Source: Sabellastarte sp. h YS-2021
Taxonomy: Eukaryota > Annelida > Polychaeta > Sabellida > Sabellidae
DNA: 64,000 nt
Assembly (NCBI GenBank): GCA_964017235.1
Contig: OZ024931.1
Span: 19,382,189-19,446,188 of the forward strand
Direction of reading: 5' to 3'
A model generated the notes under the pieces. That model made no database searches, was not told the origin of the DNA, and saw only the letters and a program-made list of their open reading frames with translations. This document shows, one piece after another, positions 12,901-27,900 of the stretch (its first letter is position 1; each line of letters starts with the position of its first letter). The translations under genes were made by a program, and so were the position numbers.

Positions 12901-15900
12901 TAAAGTTTTTTGGGGAAAAATTCAAAATCATGTCAAAGAAAATATAAATTTTAATTTGCACTTAAGCAATTTTGATATTATGTTGGGCCAACTATTATTC
13001 CATCAAAATACAATTCCTGTAAATTCCTTAATTCTTTTAACAAAAAAATACATTTTTGACTGCATAAAAAGCAATACAAGTCTTTACCTGGATGGACTTA
13101 TCACTAGACTGAAAGAATTTTATAAAGAAGAAAAGCTCCTGGCAATTCTTAAGGATAAGCTTTGTGAATTTCCAAAAAAATGGGAAACATGGAAACCTTT
13201 GGTTGAATAGCCGCTGCCCTCTCCTCTTTTTTTTTAACACAATTGCTTCTTTTTGAATGCCATATATGTCTTACTATTCTACTATAATATTTACTATTAA
13301 GTGATTATTTTGTAAACTTTCAAATCTGTTTTTGTTGTACTATTGTATATTGTGTATTTTTGTCATATCATGCTCAATATCAAATCTGATTTGTATCATG
13401 TACTGTATATTTTGTTTTGTGTTTTTTTTATTTTTTTCCTGCTTATGTCGTACTTAAAGATGGTAAAAAAGATCAATAAAAAAAAAAAAAAAAAAAAACT
13501 TTAAAATATATTTGCCAGCCTGACCTTAAAAGTAGCAGAGCTAGTAGACTGGTAGTTAGAAATGAGTTCACAAATTAAATAATAACCCTGTTATTTAGAC
13601 AACAGATGGTAAAAAAATAGATGGTGTAGTATATAATGTTTCAGTAAAAGCTAGATCACATATGACTTCAGTCTGTATTTGCCAGCCTGATCAAAAGTAA
13701 GCTAGCTTGATACCCTGGTAGTTGTTTGCTGGTGCTCAATGGGTTTCACTGTAATGTCTTGACTAATTAATAAAGACTGTTTTCCCCCCTTCCCCTTACC
13801 TACCCGTCATGCTAGGACCCAGTAAACATTTTTGGGTTTTGCCAAAGTTTGAAAAGAAACGTTTGGCAAAGGTTAAGAAATGATAGGTACAAAAACCATT
13901 TATAATGTTTTAAAAACATTTCATCAACAATGTTTGTTTAAACATTTTATGTGTACTGTTTATCAACCATTTCATGATGAATGTTTGAAAAATGTTTCCA
14001 GCATAACCTTCATTTCTTCAAGTTTTTTTTATAAATGTTTAAAAAATGTTTCCAGTCAAACCCATCTTCTTGAGTTATTTTATGAACGTTTAACAAATGT
14101 TTTCAGTAAAAATGTTTGTAGAGAGGATGTTTTTAAAACGCTTTTTAAACATTACATCCTAAATGTTTACTTGGAAACATTTAGAAAACCATAAGGTAGG
14201 GTTTATATAGGTTTTAAAAACATTTTGTAAACGTTCAAACCATTTTAAAATGTTTTAATGTTTACTGGGGACCTACAGAATGTGTTGAAAATAATGTCAA
14301 ACTCACATCAATCAGTTATTCAATTGATACAAATCTGACCCTTTTGAAATGCAAGTTATTATAAAGACAGGAAGTAGTTCCTAGTTACTTGGGGGGTGTC
14401 TAATGATTTTGAATGCAGAACCTTGACAAACTATACTGTGCATTGTTTGCCTCGCATCCCCTCAACTCCTCATTGTGATATGACCTGTACTGGAATGTGA
14501 TGCTACACCAGAATTCTAATTCTAATAGCACTTCTATAGTGTTTAATCTCTGTCAAAAGAGAGACTCTAAGGCGCATCATACCGAAAATGTTGTTCAATA
14601 TTCATAAACAAGAGACATTGCAAGGGTCAGCACCGCGGAGAGAGCAGGAGAAGAATGGAACAATTAGGGTGGATATGCTTTTCCAAAGAGGTATGACTTC
14701 AGCTTTAACCTGACGGAAGCAAGTGAATTTGCAGAGGCAACCTCGTCAGGAAGGTCGTTCCGAATCATAGGTGCATCATACACAAAACTGAGTCCAAAAT
14801 GCTTTCGAGGCTTGAAAACTGAAGCAAAGTGGGGGACCTCAAGAAACATGCCATCAGATTGACTTTGACGAGTGTTATATGCACTATGTCTTGGTATCAG
14901 AAAGGGTTCAAAGTATTTGGGGCTACCACTGTGTAAGAACGTAAGAACTTATATACAAGTGTTTGTATACAGAACCAAGCAATCTAAGGATTTATGTATT
15001 TCTGAACAAAACCAGCGGTTCAATATAGATGCTTTTTAAACACAACCAATTGGTTTCAAATCAGATGGCAAGAAAAAAGTCAACTTGAAAATGAAGGCCA
15101 AGTTCTTCATTGGGGGAATTTGATAATGTTACAGAACATTTGAAATCCAAGTCTCTGAAAGAGAGGCCAAGTCAGTCATGATCTGAATGAGAGTTGGAAA
15201 CTTATGACTGTAAAGCAACGTGTTACTTACTGGCAAGCTTGTCGGCAATCACAGTCGATATCTCCAGCTTCAAAAGCCTTGATCAAAGGAGTTATGCATT
15301 CTTTGTCTGAAAGAGGAAAATTTATTTTTTTTAATATAGTTTTATATAGTTTATATACCCCTCCAGAATAACTCAGATGGACTATATGTAGTCATTAACA
15401 GAAAATATAGTATAGTATATCTGATGAAAAGAGAATAACAGAAAATATATATTATTTTTATGGGACTTCACATTTTAAAGTTTGACTGATGTCATAGTCA
15501 TCTGATTTATGTATAAAAACAAAATTAAAACATTGTCAAACAATATTTAAGTTTAACTTTTTTTTTTTAAAAATGAAAAAAGAGAAATGAAACCAGCATA
15601 TGTTGGTAAATCTGGCCACAAATATGTTACTTGTATAAGCATAATAATAACACTGAAGAACAAACTATTTTTGCCATGTTTAATTGGAAATAATTTATTT
15701 TGAGAATAGACCGATGTCAACAAATCTTCAAAGATTTCAAACAATGCCCAAAATCTTATGTTATGAGATACAAGTAACAGTGAAGAAACATTTGTACAAC
15801 TGAAATATACTTGTTACTTAAAATATTTGGATAACTGCAAAGACAAAAAATAAACAAGTATTAAATCACCTCATTTGTGTATTATACTTTTATATTTAAT

Positions 15901-18900
15901 ATTATACTAGTACCAAACTTTTGGCAACTGTTTAGTCAAGTGGATTAAAGTTGTTAGGATAAGCAGTTTGAAGAAGGTACAGAATTCATGCATATCAATC
16001 ATACTCACCAGCCTTTGCACATCTGTGTAAAGTCTGGAGGTCCTGTTGATTGTAGTAGTGAGATCTGGTGCGTCTGTAACATCCACAAATTGCCGAGATG
16101 TTTCTGTCTAGGCAAGTATTAATACACCCCTGAAACACAGAAATATGTAATGTCATGGCTGCATTTTACATTCCTGTTCTTAGTAAGGGTCGTACTTGGA
16201 CAGGGTCATCAGTGCAACTCACATACTGTCATGAACTGGACTCTACGCCACAACAAAAGATGTGACCATCTGTCTTGCTTAACTGCCATGTATAGGCCCC
16301 AATCAAATGTTCAATGCAGGCTTATAACATATACAGTGAAGTGCCATGTATATATATCAATTAAAACTATTCTTTGTATCCAACAGAAGTCCCACAATTT
16401 TTATTGGTTAAAATGAGGTCATATAACAATTACATGGGGAATATAATAATTAAATATAACAAGATAATAATATTATTTTTCTGAACAAGTGGGTCTTCAG
16501 ATTTTTGTTGGCAACTTAGTTTTTGAGGTATCTACGGACAAGTAAAGGATTAATACAAAAAAGTTTTTTCTATTTGTCGACTTACTATTTTGATAAATCG
16601 ACTTAGGCATCTTGATTATCAACTAAGTATCTCAATAAATGGACTTACACATACTGATTTATCAACTTACCCAATACATTCAAATTAGCTCTCTAGATTT
16701 ATTGACTTACTAACGCAATAAATGAACTTGGTTAGCTCGATTTATTGACATATTAACTTGATAAATCGAATTAGCTATCTCAATGTATTGACTTAGTATC
16801 TAGATGAATCAACTTAGGTATCTCTAATAATCCACTTAGTATCTCGTTAAATCAAGCTAGCCATCTTGATTTATCAACTTACTAACTTGGCAAGTTAATG
16901 TAGGTATTTAGGAATCCATTTTACATGAATGTTCGGGGATCATGTTTGACACTGGACCCTACATTCAAGGTCTTAAGTGATCTTGATACTTTTAATGCCT
17001 TTTGTCTCCTTTGTTATTGGTCCTAGAGGTACGTCAATTTATTCAGTTAGTAAGTTGATATATTGAGATAGCTAAGTCAATTGATTGAGATACTTAGTTG
17101 ATATATTCAGACATAAAATTTTCATGTTGGCCCTTCTACTCCTCTGTATTGACAAGTATTCGGAGAATTTTCTTAGAAAATAGCGATTTTCTGAAAAAAA
17201 TGTGAAGAAAAAGGAAAAATTTAAGAGCATCATTAACTGTGGGCCCAGTACTCACTTTCAGTGAATAATGATAATCAGAGTAGTAGTTTTCAAACTGCCC
17301 TTCATCCATACAGTCCCCATATTTACCCCCAAGTCTGGTCTGATTTATCTGAAAATACAAAAAAAAAAATTAAACTGAAAAATAAATTAAACTAAGATCT
17401 AAGTTTCTCTGAAAACTGATTTTTGGAATAACCTCAAAGAAAAAACAACAACTCAAAACAACTGATAAAGTGAAAGCTTTGAATTAACCACTGAATGCCA
17501 TTCATAGTATTGATAAAATACTCCTGCTTGGATTTTATTGGTGATCTTAAAAATGGCATAGAAAATGAAGTCCTTGATCTTTACATGAGAAGTGAACATG
17601 TTTTCTTATCTTTTTAACAACTGAAAAATAAATACAAGTGTAATGTAATTGCAAGTACAAACCCAATTTACATTCAAAGATTAATCCTGTAATTTCTGAA
17701 CTGAATGCTCAGGGGTGAAGAATTTTCTGAAAATTGGAGCGGTTATAAGACCCAAAAGCACCTGAATAATTTTTTTTCACATATGTTAACTACCTTAAAT
17801 GTTCAATTAATTCTTTTTCTGCAGAATTTTAAACCTGCTTCTTGCAATTGTAATAGGTAACACCTTGACTGACAAACTTATGAAAGCAAGGTAATTTTAC
17901 TGTATATTTTTAACTATGCATATACAGCCAATGTAAAAAGATAATCTGTAAAAGTGACTTTTTACAATTTACAATACTGTGCATTTAATGGCCTCCTGGA
18001 CAGGTTAAATGTCTACTTAAAGCCTTGATTTTTGGAAAAGAACATTTATATCAATATATTCCAAGATGAGATATCAGCTGTATGAGCCATATATTTTGAC
18101 AGCAACAGGGATTAAAAGTGGGGAAAAAATCCAAATATTTTAGAGCCTTCAATGTGACCTTAAAATTAAAGCTTCAGACTTCAAATTAGTCACACACAAA
18201 TATTACACATAGAATTTATATCCAATACAGTTTGACACTTCTTGGGCTTACCATTTTCAAATTATAGGGCAAAATATGTGAAAAATGTCAGAAAAGGGTC
18301 ACTTGGATGGGTGGTTATGGTCGACATACACGGGTTAAATGCGTATTTAAAGCCTTGATTTCTGGCACATGTAAACAGAACATAATAACATATTCCCAGA
18401 TGAGATTTCAGCTCTATTAGTTACACATTTTAACATCCACAGGGCTTAAAATGGCAAAATGTCCAAATATTAGGTCTCTGTGTTCTTTTTAAGAGGCCTC
18501 AATGTGACCAAAGCTTCAGACTTCAAGTTTGTCACACACAAATATTACATATAGAATTTATATCTAACACAGTTTAAGACTTCTCCTTCTTTTCATTTTC
18601 AAGTTATTGGGCAACATATGTGTAAAAAAGGTAGAAAAGGGTCACTATGATGGGTGATTATGGTCGTCATACACAGGTTAAATATGTATTTAAAGCCTTG
18701 ATTTCTGGCACATGTAAAAAAAGAACATTATAACATATTCCCAGATGAGATTTCAGCTCTATCAGTTACACAGTTTAACAGCCACAGGGTTTAAACATGG
18801 CAAAAAGTCTAAATACTGGGTCTCTGTGGGCATTTTAGAGACCTCAATGTGACCTTAAAATTAAAGCTTCAGACTTCAAATTTCACACACACAAATATTA

Positions 18901-21900
18901 CACATAGACGTTACATCTACTACAGTTTGAGACTTCTCCGTCTTACTATTTCCAAGTTATAGGGCAAAATATATGGAAAATGTCAAAAAATGTCACTTGG
19001 GTGGGTGTTTATAGTCTTCATACACAGGTTAAATTTCTATTAAAGGCCTAGATTTGTGGCACATGTAAAAAGAACATATTAATATATTCCCAGATGATAT
19101 TTCACCTATATGAGAGACATAGTTTGAAAGCTACAGGGCTTGAAAGTGGCAAAAAGTCCATAAATTGGGTCTCTGTGGGCAATTTTGAGACCTTGAGTAG
19201 ACCTTATAGTTAAACCTACAGCCCTTAAATTTTTCACAGACAAGGATTACATATAAAAGTTATACCTAGTGCAGTTTGAGACTCATCAGAATTATCACTT
19301 CCAATTTATAGGGCCAAATATGTGAAAAATGTAGGAAAAAATTCCTAAGTGGGGTCTTAATGGGTCACAATTTTATCCTCAACTTAAAGTCTTGATTTTC
19401 GGCATATGTACTAATGATATATTAATGTGTTCTCAGGTAAACTTTTAGCCAGAAGAGCCTCATAGTTTGTGACCTAAATGTCTCTAAGTGGCCAACAGTT
19501 AAATTTCTGACCTTAAGGTGGCCATAAGTTTTTTATTATTGGGAGTTTAAGGTCACCTTAAATTAGGGATCTTCCTTTGGGCACCCTTAACATGTGTAGC
19601 AAGTTTGAAAAAAAAATACTGATCCATTTTTGAGTTATTGTGTACACAAGGAAGTTTCTATGGCGGGAGCGGTGGCGCGACGGACCTGAATCCAATATAT
19701 CACCGACTTTCGTCTGGGGATATAATAAAAGATGACTCATACTTACTGAAATAACAAATATTACAGTCAGATCTTTAACCACTCCATATATAGACACAAA
19801 AACTAACACGGTACATGGTTTAAAGAAAACTTTAAACATTTTCTAAAGAATGAGCTGAAAATTTCACATCAAGGTATTGGGCTACTAGCTACTAAACTGT
19901 ACCTTCCTGAGTGAGACAGAAGTCTCAGTTCCTGGTGCTACAGAAAGCCCTACTTCTGCAGGAAATGCCATTGTACTGAAATCGTGTATGTCCACACGCA
20001 CACCCCGCGAATCTGTGATCCCACTGAGATAGTCGTACGACTGGATGTTCAACATCAAGGAAAGGCCTGCAATGGAGACTTGGTGTCGTAATTTTAGTAT
20101 TTTTATGTCATATCCTGTTTAGCACTAATACAGTACAACCCATCATATCTGTACATTCATAATTATTAACAGAAGTTCAACTCTTGCACATTTGGAATTC
20201 TTTTTATTTCACTCTGATCTTCTTTTACTCTTTTAGGACTGAAACAGAATCTCTGTAAGTTCTGAAAACAGAAGAGGTGCAGTGCTTGAAGTTTTTTTTC
20301 ATGGCAAGCAACCAAGGATAAGCATTAGCTATTAGAATGACTTATAAGGCTCAGACAATGGCTACTCCATTTTTCCCTCCGAGTAATTTAAAGGAACTTG
20401 ATTCTAAATAGGAACCCACCCACCTCCTATTTCGGAGATCATGAGTACAATGTTGGCCAAAAAGGTTTCTTTTATTGGGAAAAGTCAAATTTGAAAGGTT
20501 TAGCTCAAGGTACTGAAAAGGTGTATTGTACACATTTCTCTCTTTATACTTGTATGTAATGAATACAATGAATTTCAATCCTTGGAAATGAATTGTCTGT
20601 GGATAGTCTTTGAGAAAGAATACAAAATTTAAAATAACAATGTTGAAACTTGAAAATGACCATATATCAGAGTTTTTACAGTTAATTTCAAGAAGAAAGT
20701 AATAAAATAAACAGACAATGGTATAAGAAGAAATACTATAAGCTGAAAACCGTACCACAAAAACATACCATAATTGGCTCCACTTTGTATGGAGACCAAT
20801 GGTTTATCCAGCAAATCTTTGCTGTTAAAAGTCCAGCAAAGACCAAACTCAGGGTGAATGGACGTGGAGAAGTTTCTGAAAACAGACCAAAGTACAGTCG
20901 TTATTGTCACAGGCAAGCCACTTCATGTGGAACTCTGTTATCAGGAATTTTGTTTTAAATAGAAGTGTATTTCAGATCTAGCCCTAAAACCATCAGGCCA
21001 CATTAATATACATTCTAATCAGAGGTTTAATATGAAAATAAAATTATGATATTACATAAAACAAAGCAGGTAATTTAAGAGCTAGAACAAGGGCAGTTCG
21101 AACAAGAAGCAAAATAACAGGGGCCATGTTCTACAACAATACTTGGACCATTTCTAACTTAGATTTTACGTGTTACTTAGATTTTAAGTAGGAAATTATG
21201 AAAAAACTGAACATTCCCAACATTTATTTTGTGAATACCAAGTTCGAGATAAACTTATGTGAAACACCTTCCCTTACTGAGATCTGAAGTCAGTCAGAGT
21301 AAGTTTTGACCATTTAGTCATGGAACCCACATAAATGTTTTGATTTTGATATGAAGCAATCCCATGCAAGCTATCAGTCCAATATGCAGCCTCATTGAGT
21401 GACTGGAAATGCAGGAAGTTTTGACTAAAAATGCTTGTTTGAAGATTTTGCCATTAGACAGTAAAAAATGTGCCTGAAAGCAATCTGATACAAGCTATCA
21501 CTCCAATAAGTTTCCATAGCAAATTTATTCTTCCTTGAATCTAGTCGCAAAAAAAAACCCCACAAAATAATATATCCACCCCTCACTGAGGTCGACAAAA
21601 TGTGTCATCAGATTGTGTTGAATGACATTGCACTTTCAGTCAATCTTTAAATCTATACCTTGGTCCGCAGACTTTGCCATCATAGCTACAGGAGAGCATC
21701 ATCTCATTCAGTGAGTGAGAAAGTTGCTGCCTTTTCTTACTACAAAACAATGCAAAATACATTCTGATACAATAAATACAAGCTTCATGGACTCTTTTGT
21801 TAAAACTTGCACAGGTCTCAAAAATTACAGTAAAACCCCTGACGACTTAGATTCTTGTTGCAACAGAAATAGATATAGATAATATGTCCTAAAAGAGCCA

Positions 21901-24900
21901 CTATATTTGAAATTTCTGGAGAAATCAGACACATTTTATCCAGTTCCTTTAGATGGTTCATCCATAATTCCTCAAAGTATGGATAACACTACAGGCTAAC
22001 TGTGTTGTTAGCTTTACAATTGTATTTGGCAGAGTAAAATTTTGAACCCTTTTTCATGTTCATTTACCCAAATCAAGCAAAGAGTAATTTACAAATATTC
22101 TTTATGATATACATTAATGATTTACAAACATTATATTATCTATATCTTAATCTGATTTGATTCTTATTATATCCCTTTATCTTTGTATCAGCAGATACTT
22201 CTGTCTTTTGAGACCTCTATTTCAAAATGTGCCCAAGATGTCAAGGAGATTATGTGGGAAAGGAAAAAAATATATATATGAAGGCCGTACCGATTAATTC
22301 GAGCTAACAGCTCCTCAAATATAACTTTCAGCAATAGATATCCACTCGTATCTTTATCACTGATCAATGTGTCATGGTCGTGGAATTCCATGTCTTCAGG
22401 AAATCCAGTGGGAGCATATCCAGATGGAAAAAAATTCCGAGAGTCATCATCAGAATCCTCACTGTAACCATCCTGGCTGGTGGTGGTATCTGGTGGTTTT
22501 TCTGATGTGGTTTCTGAGGAATCTGTTGAACTTCCTTGGTTGGAGTTGTTTGTGGTAGATGTCTGCATTTTCAATTGAAAAACAAAGAGGTACCATATTT
22601 TAGTGCTATATTTATTAGTTATTTTCAATCTGCTTGTTTTCTTGTAGGGAAAATATCTCATTCTTGTTATAGCCACCAAATCAATTTCTGCTCACTCTTG
22701 AATAAATTCTTGAGTATAGAAAGATTCTTACAACAGACAGGTATTATAATTAGTAGCTAAATTATAAATTCAAAGTTTGAATTTAATTTCCTTTAATTCA
22801 AGATGTAAGGTATTCTTAAACAAAGTCTCCATTATTTACCACTTATGTCCATATGAGTAAGAGTTCCACCCACAACACCAGATATAGGAAACAAGTGATC
22901 ATTCTTCAAACTTGAAAAATGCGTTTAAATACCATGATTTCCACCATAGCACCCATACAGACTGAAATGCACAACTTATCTGTCATTTTACTCACTCTAG
23001 GTGAATATAATTTTTCTGTTGCTGGTCCATCAGATGGAGTGGTTACTCGGGACTCTTTCTTATCACTGACTGAAGTGGGTTGAGAAGTTGTAGTCTTTGT
23101 GGTTGATTCAGGGTTGAAGTCTGGTAGATTATCTGATGGAAGTTTTGGCATTTTTAGTTGTCGCTGTAACACATGTGACATTGTACAAGGACGTATTGAC
23201 ATGGAAATACAGTACATGTCTCTTATATCTGTCACAGGCAATCTATGTAACAAGGCCTTATGAGTACACAACATGGCTAAACAGTTCAAGTATATTACAC
23301 AAATGCCAAGGCATTGCAGGCAATGTAAGAAATTCACACCTACCCCACATCAGAGACTGGTAACTATTCTCATGGACCTGATTCTTTCTAGAGTTATAGG
23401 TCCAAATGTCCATTAAGGCAACTGTTCATATATGTGTTTTTAATGACTGAAATTGATATTTTAATTTTTTTTAAATTCTTACCATTGTAGAAAATAACAT
23501 AAAACCATTATTCTTTACCAGTTGCCATCTGGTCAATTTTGAAACTCAATACAAATATTGTTTTAGTCTGCATTGAAATATGTACTGGTAACTTTGCTAC
23601 AGACTCATAAAAGTTTTGAGTTGGAGGTCCAGTGGACCTAGAAAGTTTTCTAGTACAAACACTCCAAACGACTTCAAACACTCCACGCTATGCTAGCATC
23701 TTAACACCATTAAAAAACTGGTAAATAATTCCAACTGAGTATTTCAAATATCCCTGGCATTTACAAGGCTTAGTTTTTTTAACAGGGGAGAGGGAGATTC
23801 GTATTAACCCATTGCTATGAGGGTCAAGACATTATTTTCACAAAGAAGTCACAGCCACTATGCTAAACATGTTAAATTTCATAACAGCACTTAATTTGGC
23901 ATGAATACCAAGAGTAAAAAGGAACATTCTAGGCTTCAAGAAATACATGTATCAATCCGATACTACTGGAAGAAGCACAATATAAAGATTAATATGTCTG
24001 CACTATGATTCATAATCTTATGTAATCAATAAACATTGTGAGCAAACATAAAGACATGTTTCTAACAAGAGAACTCAGAGACCACACATCCCTGCCAAGA
24101 CATGCAATTTTAAGTACATGGAAAAATTAGGTTTATTTTTTATTTTTGTATTCGGGCGGTGATCCAGATGACTCTTAAAATTGAATAGGATCAAAGTAGT
24201 GCCAAGACCCATCTTCTGTTTTATGCAGGAAGATCCAACCAGTAGTATTTGCATAATCATGCTAGTAATCAAACAAAACAAGAGGAGAGTGCCCGTGAAT
24301 GGGCACTGTGTCAGCTGACTGAATGTTTTTGATTGTGATGGTGATAATGAGAGGAAAGCATAATTATCAGGGAAAGGGCTGTACAGAAATACAGTAAATG
24401 TTAACTGAACAGCATGTTCGAAAGATATTCCGAAGCTGACAGAAGAAAAGGACAAAAAAGTTGTGCCCTGCAAATGGTATTATGAAATAAAGTAACAAGG
24501 TAATTGTTTAAGTGTAAAAAGTAGGTTAAAAATATTTAAAGAAATACTATAAATGCAATATCCTCGTTCGACCATGAAGAAGGGGTCCAAAGGTCAAATC
24601 TGACCATACCAAAAGATTCCCAGCCAAAGAATTTAGGATGGTTTACCATCCCAAACCTCTCGGACCAATAATAAGTGAGTCATAGGCACTTTTTAAGTTT
24701 GGCTATCCTTGTTTGACCTTGAAGGAGGGGGTCCAAGGTCAAATCCGACCACACAAAAAAATTCCCAGCCCATGATTTCCTGTAGCTTGTTTACCATCCC
24801 AAACTTGTAGGACCAATAATAAGCGAGTTCTAAGCAATTGTAAGTTTGGCTATCCTCAATTGACCTTGAAGCAGGGGTCCCAGGTCAAATCTGACCACAC

Positions 24901-27900
24901 CAAAAGAATCCCAGCCCATGATTTCCTATATGTTGGTTTACCATGCCAAACCTCCAAGACCAATAATACGCGAGTTATAAGCACTTTAAGTTTGGCTATC
25001 TTCGTTTGACCTGGAAGGAGGGGTCTAAGGTCAAATCCGACTACACCAAAAGATTCCCAGCCCATGATTTTCTATAGGTTGGTTTTCCATTCGAAACCTC
25101 TAGGACCAATAATAAGTGAGTTATAAGCACTTTTAAGTTTGGCTATCCTCATTTGACCTTGAAGGAGGGGTCCAAGGTGAAATCCGACCACAACAAAAAA
25201 TTCCCAGCTCATGATTTTCTATAGGTTGGTTTTCATTCCAACCTCTAGGACCAATAATAAGCGAGTTATAAGCACTTTTATGTTTGGCTATCCTCATTTG
25301 ACCTTGAAGGAGGGTTCCAAGGTCAAATCGGACCATATTAATAGATTCCCAGCCCATGATTTCCTACAGGTTGGATACAATGATTTACTCAACAGTGAGA
25401 ACCTGAAAGAAGCTATTGCTCAGCTATGCCATGACATAGAGGTCTGCAATTTCACTATGTTATAGCTGACCAAAAATTATGTGAATAACATATTTAAACA
25501 AAATACTCTAAATGTAATAATTTTCAAGTTACAACTGATTTACTCAAGAGTGAGAACCTCAAAGTAACTATTACTCAGCTATGCAATGAGCTACATGTCT
25601 GAATTTTTGCACTGTTATAGCTGACCTAAAAGTAGGTGAACAACATATTTAAGCAAAATACTGTAAATGCAATAGTTTTCAAGTTACAACTGATTTACTC
25701 AATAGTGAGAACCTGAAAATAGCTATTGCTCCACTATGCCATGAGCTATAGGTCTGTAATTTCACTATGTTATAGCTAACCCCAAAGTAGGTGAACAATA
25801 TATTTTAACAAAATACTCCAAATGCAATATTTTTCAAGTTATAGCTGATTTACTCAACAGTCAGTGCCTGAGAATAGCTATTGCTCAGTTGTGCCATGAG
25901 CTACAGGTCTGTAATTTCACTATGTTATAGCTGACCCAAAAGTAGCTGAATAACATATTTGCACAAATTTCTGTAAAGGCAATAGTTTTCCAATTACAAC
26001 TGATTTACTCAACAGTGAAAACTTCAAAGTAGCTATTACTCAGCTATGCAATGAGCCACAGGTCTGGAACTTCACTATGTTATAGCTGACCCCAAAATAG
26101 GTGAATAACATATTGCAACAAAATACTCTAAATGCAATAGTTTTCAAGTTATAAGTGACTTACTCAACAGTGATAACCTAAAAGTAGCTATTACTCAGCT
26201 ATGCCATGAGCTACAGGTCTGAAATTTTACTATGTTATAGCTGACCCAAAAGTAGCTGAATAACATATTTATACTAAATACTCTAAATGCAATAGTTTTC
26301 CAATTACAACTGATTTACTCAACAGTGAGAACTTCAAAGTAGCTATTACTCAGCTATGCAATGAGCCACAGGTCTGGAACTTCACTATGTTATAGCTGAC
26401 CCCAAAATAGGTGAATAACATATTGAAACAAAATACTCTAAATGCAATAATTTCCAAGTTATAAGCGATTTACTCAACAGTGATAACCTAAAAGTAGCTA
26501 TTACTCAGCTATGCCATGAGCTACAGGTCTGAAATTTTACTATGTTATAGCTGACCCAAAAGTAGGTGAACAACATATTTAAGCAAAATACTGTAAATGC
26601 AATAGTTTTCAAGTTACAACTGATTTACTCAATAGTGATGACCTAAAAGTAGCTATTACTCAGCTATGCCATGAGCTACAGGTCTGAAATTTTACTATGT
26701 TATAGCTGACCCAAAAGTAGCTGAATAACATATTTATACTAAATTCTCTAAATGCAATAGTTTTGCAATTACAACTGATTTACTCAATAGTGAGAACCTA
26801 AAAGTAGTTATTACTCAGCTATGCAATGAGCTACAGGTCTGAAATTTTACTATGTTATAGCTGACCCAAAAGTAGGTGAACAACATATTTAAGCAAAATA
26901 CTGTAAATGCAATAGTTTTCAAGTTACAACTGATTTACTCAATAGTGATGACCTAAAAGTAGCTATTACTCAGCTATGCCATGAGCTACAGGTCTGAAAT
27001 TTTACTATGTTATAGCTGACCCAAAAGTAGCTGAATAACATATTTATACTAAATTCTCTAAATGCAATAGTTTTGCAATTACAACTGATTTACTCAATAG
27101 TGAGAACCTCAAAGTAGTTATTACTCAGCTATGCAATGAGCTACAGGTCTGAAATTTTACTATGTTATAGCTGACCCAAAAGTAGGTGAACAACATATTT
27201 AAGCAAAATACTGTAAATGCAATAGTTTTCAAGTTACAACTGATTTACTCAATAGTGATGACCTAAAAGTAGCTATTACTCAGCTATGCCATGAGCTACA
27301 GGTCTGAAATTTTACTATGTTATAGCTGACCCAAAAGTAGCTGAATAACATATTTATACGAAATTCTCTAAATGCAATAGTTTTCCAATTACAACCGATT
27401 TACTCAATAGTGAGAACTTCAAAGTAGTTATTACTCAGCTATGCAATGAGCCACAGATCTGAAACTTCACTATGTTATAGCTGATCCCAAAATAGGTGAA
27501 TAACATATTCAAACAAAATACTCTAAATGCAATAGTTTCCAAGTTATAAGCGATTTACTCAACAGTGATAACCTAAAAGTAGCTATTACTCAGCTATGCC
27601 ATGAGCTACAGGTCTGAAATTTTACTATGTTATAGCTGACCCAAAAGTAGCTGAATAACATATTTATACGAAATTCTCTAAATGCAATAGTTTTCCAATT
27701 ACAACCGATTTACTCAATAGTGAGAACTTCAAAGTAGCTATTACTCAGCTATGCAATGAGCCACAGATCTGAAACTTCACTATGTTATAGCTGATCCCAA
27801 AATAGGTGAACAACATATTCAAACAAAATACTCTAAATGCAATAGTTTCCAAGTTATAAGCGATTTACTCAACAGTGATAACCTAAAAGTAGCTATTACT

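Larger units (their letters stand above)
9888..13496 (+). mobile_element. 5'-truncated L1/Tx1-like LINE with target-site duplication
   Basis: Bounded by a 12-bp direct repeat AACTTTAAAATA at 9876-9887 and 13497-13508. It ends in an AATAAA signal (13475) running into a poly(A) tract. It contains one long intact ORF for the reverse transcriptase; the 5' half of the endonuclease domain and ORF1 are missing. It sits antisense in a DEG/ENaC intron. The intact ORF, clean TSD and long poly(A) point to a young insertion. Confidence 0.9.
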
